Positions 9,956-17,576 of a stretch of DNA of 64,000 nt are shown in pieces. The translations under genes and the position numbers were made by a program. Below the pieces are notes generated by a model. The model was given only the letters and a program-made list of their open reading frames with translations, did no database searches and was not told where the DNA came from. The stretch is from Arcanobacterium pluranimalium (GTDB taxonomy: Bacteria > Actinomycetota > Actinomycetes > Actinomycetales > Actinomycetaceae), in contig NZ_JAFBCS010000001.1 of the NCBI RefSeq assembly GCF_016907845.1, forward strand, positions 62,001-126,000, in the 5' to 3' direction. The first letter of the stretch is position 1; each line of letters opens with the position of its first letter.

Positions 9956-10792
9956 CTATGCGCGGTACTGAGCAATCCACCAATGCATAGCAATCGCAGC
10001 CGCGGCTGCGACGTTCATCGACCGTGTAGAACCAAACTGCGGGATATACACTGCTTTTTCACATTTCGACAGTAGCTCAGGCGAAATCCCATTGGATTCT
10101 TGCCCAAACACCAAAATACAGCGTTTGGGTAACTCAGTTTTCTCTAGCTGCGTCGATCCATCCATATTGTCTACTGCCACCACAGCGTAGTCATTCTCTT
10201 GTGCCCAAGTGAAAAGATCGTCTGGATCTGGATGGTGATGCACGTGCATATACCGATCAGTAACCATTGCACCACGGCGGTTCCACTTTTTACGCCCCAC
10301 CACATGAACGGCACCGACGTTGAAAGCATTACCAGTGCGCACGATGGAGCCGATGTTGAGGTCGTGCTCCAGATTTTCAATCGCAATATGCAACTCAGAG
10401 CGAGTGGTATCAAGATCCGCTTTGATCGCCTCAAGCGTCCAATAGCGGTATTTATCTACCACATTGCGGCGATCACCATTTTTTAGCAGCTCAGGGTCAT
10501 AGCGCGACTCGCTCGGCCACGGCCCTTCCCAAGGACCAACTCCCGGCGACTGCGTCTGATAATCCGGGTCATTTTGGTCTATACGCAACTTTTCACGCAC
10601 TTCAGAGTGGTTTTCAGCATCAGAATTTACAACAGTGCCTGCACTTGCACCGTCGCTAACACTTGCAACAACGTCAGCAGGCTTGCCGTCGTCTGAATTC
10701 GAGCACGCTCCCAATTCCACATTGCTACCTGCACCAGAAACGGAACCGGGCGCCGTCGTCGTTGAAAAATCCTTCTCGGAATTCGCCGTCAT
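9956..10792 (-). CDS. SpoU/TrmH-family RNA 2'-O-methyltransferase
   Basis: The 278-residue product has the three SPOUT motifs: NIGSIVRTGNAFNVGAV, ILVFGQESNGIS and YIPQFGSTRSMNVAAAAAIAMH (positions about 125-275), which form the knotted SAM site. Family members methylate the 2'-OH of a ribose in tRNA or rRNA. The target here is unknown. The first 80 or so residues are a Ser/Ala/Gly/Asp-rich, probably disordered extension absent from short SpoU enzymes. The ATG at 10792 overlaps the TGA of the upstream SDR gene (TGATG), with GGGAAGG five bases before it, so the two genes are translationally coupled. A GTG directly before it (10795) is an alternative start. Confidence 0.87.
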   Translation of the reverse strand: MTANSEKDFSTTTAPGSVSGAGSNVELGACSNSDDGKPADVVASVSDGASAGTVVNSDAENHSEVREKLRIDQNDPDYQTQSPGVGPWEGPWPSESRYDPELLKNGDRRNVVDKYRYWTLEAIKADLDTTRSELHIAIENLEHDLNIGSIVRTGNAFNVGAVHVVGRKKWNRRGAMVTDRYMHVHHHPDPDDLFTWAQENDYAVVAVDNMDGSTQLEKTELPKRCILVFGQESNGISPELLSKCEKAVYIPQFGSTRSMNVAAAAAIAMHWWIAQYRA

Positions 10793-11559
10793 CACAGCCT
10801 TCCCGACATTTTCGGACCCGCAAACTTGCGCACCAACGCACGCGGAGCAAACTTGAGCAGTCCGTACGTAAATTTGTACATCGGAGTTGGTACAACAATT
10901 ACTTGCCCACGACGCGCTGCATCAAGCGCCACATTCGTTACCATCTGCGGATCCATAAACATGAATTCCTGCCACTGACCAGCGTCAACATTCACACGCT
11001 CATGGAACTCGGTGTGCATAAGACCAGGCATGACGGCTGTGATATTCACACCCGTGCCCTCAAGCTCAGTCGCCAGCCCCTCCGTGAAAACTTTCACCCA
11101 AGCCTTGTGAGCAGAATACGTGCCCTGCACAGTCATCGACGTGATCGAAGAAACGTTGATAATCGTGCCGCGCCCGCGCGCCACCATTGTGTTCACCGCA
11201 GCATGGGTGAGCACCAGCACCGCATTGACCATCACGTTCACAGCATTAAGTTCGCGCGCAATATCGCCGCCAACGAAATCTTGGCCAAGCCCCATGCCCG
11301 CATTGTTAATGAGCAGGGTGATTGGCTGGTTGACCGACTGAATACGCTGGGCAACTGCATCGACGCCCTCCGCGCTGTTGAGGTCTGCCGGGAGCACCTC
11401 CACGCCCACATTCGCCTTTTGGCGCAGCTCATTGGCAAACTCTTCGAGGCGGTCGCGATTGCGTGCCACTAGTACGAGGTCATTTCCTTCGGCGGCCAAG
11501 GTCCAGGCAAATTCGCGGCCTAAACCTGAGCTCGCTCCTGTAATCAGTGCTCTTCCCAT
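10792..11559 (-). CDS. Short-chain dehydrogenase/reductase
   Basis: This 255-residue classical SDR shows the TGASSGLG dinucleotide-binding loop near the N-terminus, LINNAGMG, the catalytic Ser in INVSSITS, and the YSAHK active-site Tyr/Lys. The C-terminal hydrophobic region (VVPTPMYKFTYGLLKFAPRALV) resembles DltE-like and acyl-processing SDRs of actinobacteria. The substrate cannot be assigned. It is the first gene of a two-gene operon with the SpoU methyltransferase. It diverges from exonuclease III across about 200 bp that contain an 18-bp-stem hairpin. Confidence 0.88.
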   Translation of the reverse strand: MGRALITGASSGLGREFAWTLAAEGNDLVLVARNRDRLEEFANELRQKANVGVEVLPADLNSAEGVDAVAQRIQSVNQPITLLINNAGMGLGQDFVGGDIARELNAVNVMVNAVLVLTHAAVNTMVARGRGTIINVSSITSMTVQGTYSAHKAWVKVFTEGLATELEGTGVNITAVMPGLMHTEFHERVNVDAGQWQEFMFMDPQMVTNVALDAARRGQVIVVPTPMYKFTYGLLKFAPRALVRKFAGPKMSGRL

Positions 11560-11645
11560 GCAAGTAGCCTACCGCTTTTGAGCGGGCACGTTGAAATGAT
11601 CGCCAAAGGAGAAACGAATTTGTCTGCGTAGCTCGGATTCTTGGT

Positions 11646-11693
11646 GCGATAAACGCAACTTCTGCATATATATCGAGAAGTTGCGTTTATCGC
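11646..11693. repeat. 18-bp-stem palindrome in a divergent promoter region
   Basis: GCGATAAACGCAACTTCT (11646-11663) is perfectly complementary to 11676-11693 around a 12-nt loop. It lies between the divergent starts of the SDR and exonuclease III genes, so it cannot be a simple terminator of either. Its core (11655-11684) matches the core of the hairpin at 4707-4736 in 23 of 30 positions. Confidence 0.7.
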
Positions 11694-11761
11694 CCACAGT
11701 TATCTCTGCGGCCCACCTACCACAGCTGCCACACCCGCAGTCCGCCCGCTAGACTAAACCC

Positions 11762-12577
11762 ATGAAACTCGCAACATGGAACATCAACTCTGCCCGCGCC
11801 CGCGCCGATCGAATCCTTGACGTGCTCCAACGCCACGACCTCGACGTACTCGCACTCCAAGAGATCAAATGCAAACCAGAACAGTTTCCCGCCGAACAGA
11901 TTGAAGCCGCTGGCTACCAAGTGGCAGCCCACGGCTTCAACCAGTGGAACGGGGTGGCGCTGATTTCTCGACTCGAACTGAGCGATGTTCGCACGAGTTT
12001 CCCGAACCAGCCTGGCTTCACCAAGGGCACACCGGATACCGACGCGCTCTATCTACCTGGCGATATGCCAGAAGCGCGCGCGATCGGCGCAACGATCAAC
12101 GGCATAGACGTCTGGAGTTTGTACGTGCCAAATGGCCGTGCAGTAGGCGATCCACACTACCATTACAAGCTGGACTTTCTTGCCCATCTCAACACATATG
12201 CGCAGCATATGCTTGCCGCCAACCCCGATGCACGATTTACATTTGTGGGCGACTGGAACGTGATCCCAACCAACGACGACGTGTGGGATCCGTCCGCGAT
12301 GGAGGGCGGCCTCTACCTGAGCGACGCCGAACGCGCGGCGTTTTTCGCTTTCGAAGAGACGGGAATGCGCGAGGTTACTCGCAACTTCGCCACGAATTAC
12401 ACGTTCTGGGACTACCAGCAGCTGCGTTTCCCGAAAAATCAAGGTATGCGCATCGATTTTGTGTATGCTTCGCCAGCGCTGAGCACTCAGGCGGTCGGGG
12501 CACAAATTGACCGCGACGAACGCAAAGGCAAGGGCGCTTCAGACCACGTACCGGTCATTGTGGAGTTCTCCGCCTGA
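11762..12577 (+). CDS. xth: Exodeoxyribonuclease III (AP endonuclease)
   Basis: This 271-residue member of the exonuclease-endonuclease-phosphatase family acts in base-excision repair as a Mg-dependent AP endonuclease and 3'-exonuclease. Conserved motifs in order are MKLATWNINSARAR, LDVLALQEIKC (catalytic Glu), YVPNGRAVGDPHYHYKLDF, FVGDWNVIPTNDDVWDP, MRIDFVYAS and the C-terminal SDHVPVI (catalytic His). Length and motif order are normal. The ATG at 11762 has no clear ribosome site. It is followed by another nuclease gene 78 bp downstream on the same strand. Confidence 0.95.
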   Translation: MKLATWNINSARARADRILDVLQRHDLDVLALQEIKCKPEQFPAEQIEAAGYQVAAHGFNQWNGVALISRLELSDVRTSFPNQPGFTKGTPDTDALYLPGDMPEARAIGATINGIDVWSLYVPNGRAVGDPHYHYKLDFLAHLNTYAQHMLAANPDARFTFVGDWNVIPTNDDVWDPSAMEGGLYLSDAERAAFFAFEETGMREVTRNFATNYTFWDYQQLRFPKNQGMRIDFVYASPALSTQAVGAQIDRDERKGKGASDHVPVIVEFSA

Positions 12578-12655
12578 GTTTGCATCTGGGCAAGATGCTG
12601 GCAAACACCGCACAACCATAAACCACAGCAGCGATCAAGGTATAGACTCGTCATT

Positions 12656-13615
12656 ATGCAACCCTTTGTAGCTCTTGATTTTGAGACGGCGAATTCGAAC
12701 CGTGCTTCAGCTTGTTCGGTGGGTTTGGTTCGTTTTGACGACGCCGGCGCGCCAGCTGATTCGCTCTACACGTTGATTCGTCCGCACGATTCGATGAGCG
12801 AGTTCCACTGGGGTAACGTGCGAGTTCACGGCATTGAAGCGCACCACGTGGTTGATTCGCCCGAATGGGGCGACCTTTTCGCCCAGATTTCAGATTTTAT
12901 TGGCGATTTACCACTAGTTGCACACAATATGGCTTTTGACGGTTATGTGCTGAGCGATTTGAACCGACTCTACGGCTATGCACCTTTTGAGAATCCGCGT
13001 TCGTGCACCTTACGCCTTTCGCGAGCGCTGCTCACACACGAGCTGCCGAAGAAGAATCTGGACGCGGTGTTCCAGCATTACTTCCCAGATGAAGACTTTT
13101 TGCATCACCGCGCGATTGACGACGCCTACGCTGCGGGCAAGATTTTTACCCGCTTCCAGCACGAATACGGCTACGATCACCTCTGTGCGGTCTGCCCGCC
13201 GATAGTCGGATATTCCGACGCCGTACGCCAGCGTAGCCGGTCACGCACGGTAGGCACGTCGGGATCTCGGCGACAGGGTACAGGCGGAGTTTCGATCCCT
13301 CCCGCGCAGCTCGAAGCATTCAAGCGCGCTTGTATTGGAAGCGGTATTCTGGCAGGTGAGCGCGTATGCGTGACGGGCGCAGTTCCCGGATTCTCGCGTG
13401 CCGAGTTCAAGGCTATCGTTCAAGCGGCAGGTGCGAGCGTGGCTGGTTCGGTAGGGCCGTCGACGACGATCGTGGTAGTAGGAGGCGACGACGCCGTTCC
13501 CTTACGTGAGCGCCCAAATCCGTCTAGCAAACTGCGCGAGGCACTGCGCTTCGAGAGTCTAGGAATCCCAATCAAGATTTTGACGGCAAAAGAATTCTTC
13601 GGATTGTTTGGGTGA
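12656..13615 (+). CDS. DEDDh 3'-5' exonuclease with C-terminal BRCT domain
   Basis: The 319-residue protein has two modules. Residues 1-170 form an epsilon/DnaQ-like exonuclease with ALDFETAN (Asp, Glu), LVAHNMAFDGYVL (Asp) and HRAIDDAYAAGKIF (His, Asp), the DEDDh set. A basic Ser/Arg-rich linker (about 190-215) follows. Residues 220-319 read as a BRCT domain: GERVCVTGAVPGFSRAEF, then AAGASVAGSVGPSTTIVVVG and a closing FFGLFG. Exonuclease-BRCT fusions are common in actinobacteria and probably act in DNA repair or proofreading-like trimming. The exact role is unknown. Its position behind exonuclease III supports a repair role. Confidence 0.87.
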   Translation: MQPFVALDFETANSNRASACSVGLVRFDDAGAPADSLYTLIRPHDSMSEFHWGNVRVHGIEAHHVVDSPEWGDLFAQISDFIGDLPLVAHNMAFDGYVLSDLNRLYGYAPFENPRSCTLRLSRALLTHELPKKNLDAVFQHYFPDEDFLHHRAIDDAYAAGKIFTRFQHEYGYDHLCAVCPPIVGYSDAVRQRSRSRTVGTSGSRRQGTGGVSIPPAQLEAFKRACIGSGILAGERVCVTGAVPGFSRAEFKAIVQAAGASVAGSVGPSTTIVVVGGDDAVPLRERPNPSSKLREALRFESLGIPIKILTAKEFFGLFG

Positions 13616-13796
13616 GATTGCTTCCAAGTGTGAGGGCTGGAAAGAAAACCCAATACTTACTCTTTGAGTAACTCTATTTAAGTTAGATGTAATCTTCACG
13701 AAGCCCCGGCGGAGCACTACCTTCAAGGTGATCTAGAAGGTATTCTTACCAGGGTATTACTTCGGAAAATACCATGGTTTGTGTCGAGTGAACGTA

Positions 13797-14630
13797 CTAC
13801 AACCCACGCATCTCATCCGTTAGCCCTGGCCAATACTTAATATGTTCGTCACCAAAATTCTGTGCGCCTAAAAACAATCCCGCTTTATTAACCTGCGGAT
13901 CCACCCAGATAAAAGATCCTGATTGCCCAAAGTGGCCGAATGTGGCCGGGGAGAAATTTCCGCCCAGCCAGTGCGGAGATTTCTCCCCGCGCAGTTCGAA
14001 TCCCAAACCCCAGCAATTGTCGCCATGCCGGCCATAGCCAGGCACGATACCGGCAATACCGCCGAATTGCACCTGCACAGCTTCCGTCAACAACTCATGC
14101 GAAATCAGCTGCGGATTCATCAATTCCAACACGAACCTAGCCAAGGAATCAGCACTTGCCCGTCCCGAATGAGCAATACTGCCCGCAATCTCAGCCGTAT
14201 CCATCTCCAGCGGATCCAACACTGATTCGCGAATCCACTCCTGGATAGGCATCCCAACCAACGATTCTATCGCCTGCGCTAATACGTCAAAACCATAATT
14301 TGAATAAATCCGACGCTGCCCTGGCTTTGCAATAGCTTCCCCTGCCTCTGCTGGCAAACCGGACGCATGCGCCAACAGATGCCGCACTGTGCTACCTGCG
14401 GGACCGGCGTCGGCATCCAAATCCACCAAACCACGCTCAACCGCAACCAAAACGGCATACGCCGCAATCGGCTTCGTCACCGATGCCAGCGGAAATACTT
14501 CATCAGGATCACCAACCAGCAAAGTGCACGCTACACTGCCGCCAGCCGCTCCCCGAGCACTCTCACCCGAAAAAGCCATATACACGTGATCAAAAGAAAA
14601 ACCGTCTGAGTTCAAAGCCGAATCGCGCAT
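13797..14630 (-). CDS. Serine beta-lactamase/PBP-like hydrolase
   Basis: This 277-residue member of the class C beta-lactamase-like family (Pfam beta-lactamase) has the S-x-x-K motif in PLASVTKPIAAY, the tyrosine motif YSNYG, and a late HFGQSG in place of KTG, all in the right order. The family includes esterases, D-aminopeptidases and PBP-like enzymes. True beta-lactamase activity cannot be claimed. No signal peptide is visible, so it is probably cytosolic. It lies just downstream of the SorC-type regulator on the same strand (40-bp gap) and might be cotranscribed with it, which raises the possibility of an esterase or lactonase side role in the sugar-acid island. Confidence 0.8.
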   Translation of the reverse strand: MRDSALNSDGFSFDHVYMAFSGESARGAAGGSVACTLLVGDPDEVFPLASVTKPIAAYAVLVAVERGLVDLDADAGPAGSTVRHLLAHASGLPAEAGEAIAKPGQRRIYSNYGFDVLAQAIESLVGMPIQEWIRESVLDPLEMDTAEIAGSIAHSGRASADSLARFVLELMNPQLISHELLTEAVQVQFGGIAGIVPGYGRHGDNCWGLGFELRGEKSPHWLGGNFSPATFGHFGQSGSFIWVDPQVNKAGLFLGAQNFGDEHIKYWPGLTDEMRGL

Positions 14631-14670
14631 ACCTATACCCTACGCTTGTTTAACCAATGCTTTCACTTCT

Positions 14671-15624
14671 TTAACTTATGCTCTCACTGTGTACCAGCGC
14701 ATTCGCAGTAGCTTCGTCGGTCACAAAGGTATTGATATAGCCACCTTTCAACGCAGCACGCAAGGCAGCGATCTTCTCACTCCCCCACGCCACAGCCACG
14801 ACCTGTGGAATCGTACGCAATTTCTCCACGTCCATCGCAATAATCCGCCTGCACAACGGCGTCTGGATATGGTTACCCGAGCTATCAATATGATGTGCAC
14901 AAATATGCCCCACCGCGCCTTGGCGGGCAATCTGCCGATCCAGATCGGCCGAATACCAGCCGTGAAAAATCTGTCCCGGCACGTCGGCTACCAGCGCTCC
15001 CACACCTACCAAAGCCAAATCGGCACGCGCAGCCAGCTCCAAAACAGCAGCAACCTGCCCATCTTGGCGCAAGAACTTCGCAGTTGCCGGCGAATCCAAC
15101 ACGAGCGGTGCCGGCAAAATACGATACGTACCACCGAGCTTTGCTGCCATTCTCCGGCAAATCTCCGGGGAATCCTCCAAAGGATTCGATCTTCCCAAAG
15201 ATCCAAGCATCTGCACCACACACGAATTGCTGCGATGTTGCTGCGGCAATGCGTCAACCGTGGCCGAAATTGAACTTCCATTCGACACCGCAATCAAGCC
15301 ATCGCGCGGCGTCTGCGAAGCCACAAATTCCGCAGCTAACTGCGGTGGCCCGATCGGCCCAGAGCGCTGCGATACAAGTGTTCGCTCCACTCCATATAGT
15401 GCACATATTCGCTCCTCTAAACGCTCCAGGCGCTCAAGCGGATGCGAAATCGTGATCTTCACAAGCCCCAAGTCTTTAGCTTCTTGCAACATTCGCGACA
15501 CCGTTGGACGCGAGTATCCAATCCTATGCGAAATCTCCGCTTGAGATTCGCCATTCTCGTAATAGGCACGAGCCACATCGATGAGTAGATGTAAACGCCT
15601 ACGGTCACCATCACTATTGCACAT
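14671..15624 (-). CDS. SorC/DeoR-type sugar-responsive transcriptional regulator
   Basis: The 317-residue protein opens with an HTH (YYENGESQAEISHRIGYSRPTVSRMLQEAKDLGLV, residues about 20-55). A SorC-type sugar-phosphate binding domain follows, with LVSQRSGPIGPPQLAAEF, GLIAVSNGSSISATVDAL, GSLGRSNPLEDS and LALVGVGALVADVPG. Regulators of this family bind phosphorylated sugar intermediates and control neighbouring catabolic operons. It diverges from the lactonase-ulaDEF-kinase-transporter operon. Palindromes with TGNACA half-sites lie at 15713-15726 and over its own start. I chose ATG 15624, though no strong ribosome site supports it. The frame continues 20 codons upstream. Confidence 0.87.
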   Translation of the reverse strand: MCNSDGDRRRLHLLIDVARAYYENGESQAEISHRIGYSRPTVSRMLQEAKDLGLVKITISHPLERLERLEERICALYGVERTLVSQRSGPIGPPQLAAEFVASQTPRDGLIAVSNGSSISATVDALPQQHRSNSCVVQMLGSLGRSNPLEDSPEICRRMAAKLGGTYRILPAPLVLDSPATAKFLRQDGQVAAVLELAARADLALVGVGALVADVPGQIFHGWYSADLDRQIARQGAVGHICAHHIDSSGNHIQTPLCRRIIAMDVEKLRTIPQVVAVAWGSEKIAALRAALKGGYINTFVTDEATANALVHSESIS

Positions 15625-15631
15625 ATGTTCA
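15618..15631. promoter_or_regulatory. Candidate SorC-regulator operator 1
   Basis: TGCACATATGTTCA is a near-perfect palindrome resembling the site at 15713-15726. It overlaps the proposed regulator start codon, so it could mediate autoregulation. The match is seen directly; the function is inferred. Confidence 0.4.
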
Positions 15632-15934
15632 TTCTGCCACGTTTTCCCAAAAACGGAACCCCTATTTACCTGCACATTATCCAAACATGTCCATTTTCGA
15701 AAAATATCAAAATGAACAAATGTTCAACTTTTTCCTTGGCAAGCCCGCTTTCCCGTGTGATTCTGGAGAAGAACACACCGTTGCGGCAACAAATGCTCGT
15801 ACGCACCACCTGGCTCAGTACACACCTTCTGGCGCAGACGACGAAGCGAAAGCACACGTCGGACGCAACACACACCGGAAGCGCGAAAGCACACGACACA
15901 AGCCGCAGCACAAACCGAATCAAAGGAGATCACA
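15625..15934. other. Divergent control region of the sugar-acid island
   Basis: This 310-bp region holds the candidate operators. A TTGGCA/TGTGAT-like pair near 15735-15765 could be a promoter for the rightward operon, and the lactonase ribosome site (AAAGGAG) lies near 15923. The long open frames crossing it carry nothing recognisable. Confidence 0.4.
15713..15726. promoter_or_regulatory. Candidate SorC-regulator operator 2
   Basis: TGAACAAATGTTCA is an imperfect palindrome with half-sites TGAACA/TGTTCA, lying between the divergent regulator gene and the lactonase operon. SorC/DeoR-type operators are commonly of this TGAAC...GTTCA shape. It is 95 bp from operator 1, about nine helical turns. 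Further TGNACA half-sites occur between them, at 15671 and 15686. Confidence 0.5.
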
Positions 15935-16921
15935 ATGAGTTTCGCACGCACAATCCTCGGCGACGTCGATCCATCCGAACTCGGCGTCGTCAACGCCCAC
16001 GACCACCTCATCCGCACCGGAGCAGGCGAAGTCTACATCGACCCCGACCACCTCCTCGCCGACGTCGATAAAGCAGTCTACGAAGCTCAGCTCTTCGTAG
16101 ACGCCTCAAAGAACTGGGCAAACACCGGCACAGTCGTAGATATGTGCCCAGCTAACTCCGGCCGCGATATGGACAAACTCGTGGAAGTAAACAAGCGAGT
16201 CAAAGACCTCCACATCATAGCCACCACCGGCTTCCACCGCGAGAAGGTCTACCTCGAAACCCGCTCCCACTGGGTAACGCGCTACAGCGTTGATCAAATC
16301 ACCGAACTCCTCATCGCCGATATCAACGAAGGTATTGATCGCCACGATTACTCCGGCCCAATCGTTGATCGCACCGACGTCAAAGCAGGCTGCATCAAGG
16401 TAGCAACCTCCTACGGCATGATCACCGACTTCGAGCGCAAGTGCATGCAGGCCTGCGCCAACGCCTCCATCGAAACCGGCGCACCGATCAATACGCACAC
16501 CACATTCGGCACCTGCGGCCTTGAGCAGGCACAAGAACTCATCGCGATGGGCGTGCCGGCCGATCAAATCGCCATCGGACACATCCAGCGCAACGCCGAC
16601 GTGTACTATCTCCAGCAGATCCTCGACACCGGCGCCTACCTCGAGATCGACGGCACAAACCGCATCAAGTACCAGCCAGACTCCAACCGCATCATGGAAG
16701 TGCGCGAGCTTGGCGAAAAGGGCTACGGAAAGCGGATCCTCCTCGGAACCGATTCTGGCAAAGCTTCCTACCAGAAGGCTTATGGCTCGGTGACCGGCGT
16801 GGACTACAACCCAGCCGTGGACGGCCCACGCATGATCGCCGAAGGCTTCGATCCAGAATACGTACGTGACCTGCTTATCAACAACGCTCGTACGTTCTTC
16901 ACGATGCGCAAGGAAGCCTGA
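15935..16921 (+). CDS. Phosphotriesterase-family lactonase
   Basis: This 328-residue amidohydrolase of the PTE family has the metal ligands in order: NAHDHL (His-x-His), the bridging Lys in GCIKVATSYG, NTHTTFGT and AIGHIQRN (His), and LLGTDSGK (Asp). PTE-like enzymes of this branch include lactonases acting on sugar lactone phosphates in mycoplasmas. Here the context (UlaD/E/F homologues, kinase, MFS) suggests hydrolysis of a sugar-acid lactone, filling the place of UlaG. AAAGGAG six bases before the ATG supports the start. It is the first gene of the operon, separated from ulaD by one base. The substrate is inferred. Confidence 0.83.
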   Translation: MSFARTILGDVDPSELGVVNAHDHLIRTGAGEVYIDPDHLLADVDKAVYEAQLFVDASKNWANTGTVVDMCPANSGRDMDKLVEVNKRVKDLHIIATTGFHREKVYLETRSHWVTRYSVDQITELLIADINEGIDRHDYSGPIVDRTDVKAGCIKVATSYGMITDFERKCMQACANASIETGAPINTHTTFGTCGLEQAQELIAMGVPADQIAIGHIQRNADVYYLQQILDTGAYLEIDGTNRIKYQPDSNRIMEVRELGEKGYGKRILLGTDSGKASYQKAYGSVTGVDYNPAVDGPRMIAEGFDPEYVRDLLINNARTFFTMRKEA

Positions 16922-16922
16922 T

Positions 16923-17576
16923 ATGACTCCCCGCCTGCAAATCGCCCTCGACACCCGCACGCTGGAAGACGCGCTCAGCGCATTGAGCCGCGGTGGAAGC
17001 GACGCAGAGGTGATCGAATGTGGCACGATCTTGATTCTCAACGAAGGCTTGCGCGCAGTGCGTGCTATTCGCGCAGTTTATCCCGATAAAACTATCCTCG
17101 CGGACGTGCGTATCGCCGAAGCCGGTTCCATTATCGCCCGCGATTGTTTCGCGGCCGGTGCAAACTGGGTGTCTTGTGTGGCGGGCGCGTCATTGACCAC
17201 AATTCGCCAGGTGGTAGAGGTTGCACAGGAGCACGACGGCGAAGTGCAAGTTGAGCTCAGCGCCGAACACTTCTCTCTTGACCGGGCGAAGGAATGGCGA
17301 GCTATCGGCGTCGAACATGTGATCGTCAAACGCTCACGCGACCTCGAAGCTGCAGGAACGCTCACCTGGGGCGAAAAGGAATTCGAGCAGATTGACGCGC
17401 TTCACGAACTCGGCTTCACCGTGTCCGTGACCGGCGGAATCAAAGTCGATGAACTCGACACTTTCGCAGCTAAGCCGGTGGGCGTCGTAATCGCTGGACG
17501 CTCCATCGTGGGCGCTGCCGATCCGCGCAGCGCTACCGCACAAATGCACGAAGCAATGCGCAAGGTGTGGCCATGA
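16923..17576 (+). CDS. ulaD: UlaD-like 3-keto-L-gulonate-6-phosphate decarboxylase
   Basis: This 217-residue protein of the OMPDC/KGPDC suprafamily aligns along its whole length with E. coli UlaD as I recall it: LQIALDTRTLEDA, VIECGTILILNEGLRAVR, DGEVQVEL, KRSRDLEAAG, VSVTGGI, VIAGRSIVGAADP. Expected activity is decarboxylation of 3-keto-L-gulonate 6-phosphate to L-xylulose 5-phosphate. Two active-site positions differ. The family's ADAKIADAG is ADVRIAEAG here (Lys to Arg, residue 63), and the HRSRD histidine is Lys (residue 136). This points to altered chemistry or substrate. ATG 16923 is chosen because it follows the lactonase stop by one base. Its own stop overlaps the next ATG. Confidence 0.87.
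   Translation: MTPRLQIALDTRTLEDALSALSRGGSDAEVIECGTILILNEGLRAVRAIRAVYPDKTILADVRIAEAGSIIARDCFAAGANWVSCVAGASLTTIRQVVEVAQEHDGEVQVELSAEHFSLDRAKEWRAIGVEHVIVKRSRDLEAAGTLTWGEKEFEQIDALHELGFTVSVTGGIKVDELDTFAAKPVGVVIAGRSIVGAADPRSATAQMHEAMRKVWP

Noticed and set aside
10663-11472. 269-codon frame on the + strand over the SDR/methyltransferase genes
   Set aside because: It crosses two coupled genes in antisense and its composition (His/Arg) is a reading artefact.
13971-14010. TTCGAATCCCAAACCCC, resembling a tRNA T-arm
   Set aside because: It lies within the beta-lactamase-like gene, and no acceptor stem or anticodon arm can be drawn around it.
13797-14630. Antibiotic-resistance beta-lactamase
   Set aside because: The fold motifs are those of the broad serine hydrolase family. 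There is no signal peptide and HFGQSG replaces KTG, so resistance cannot be claimed.
16923-17576. Hexulose-6-phosphate synthase (RuMP pathway)
   Set aside because: The length-wide match is to UlaD, and the neighbours are UlaE/UlaF-like with no 6-phospho-3-hexuloisomerase.
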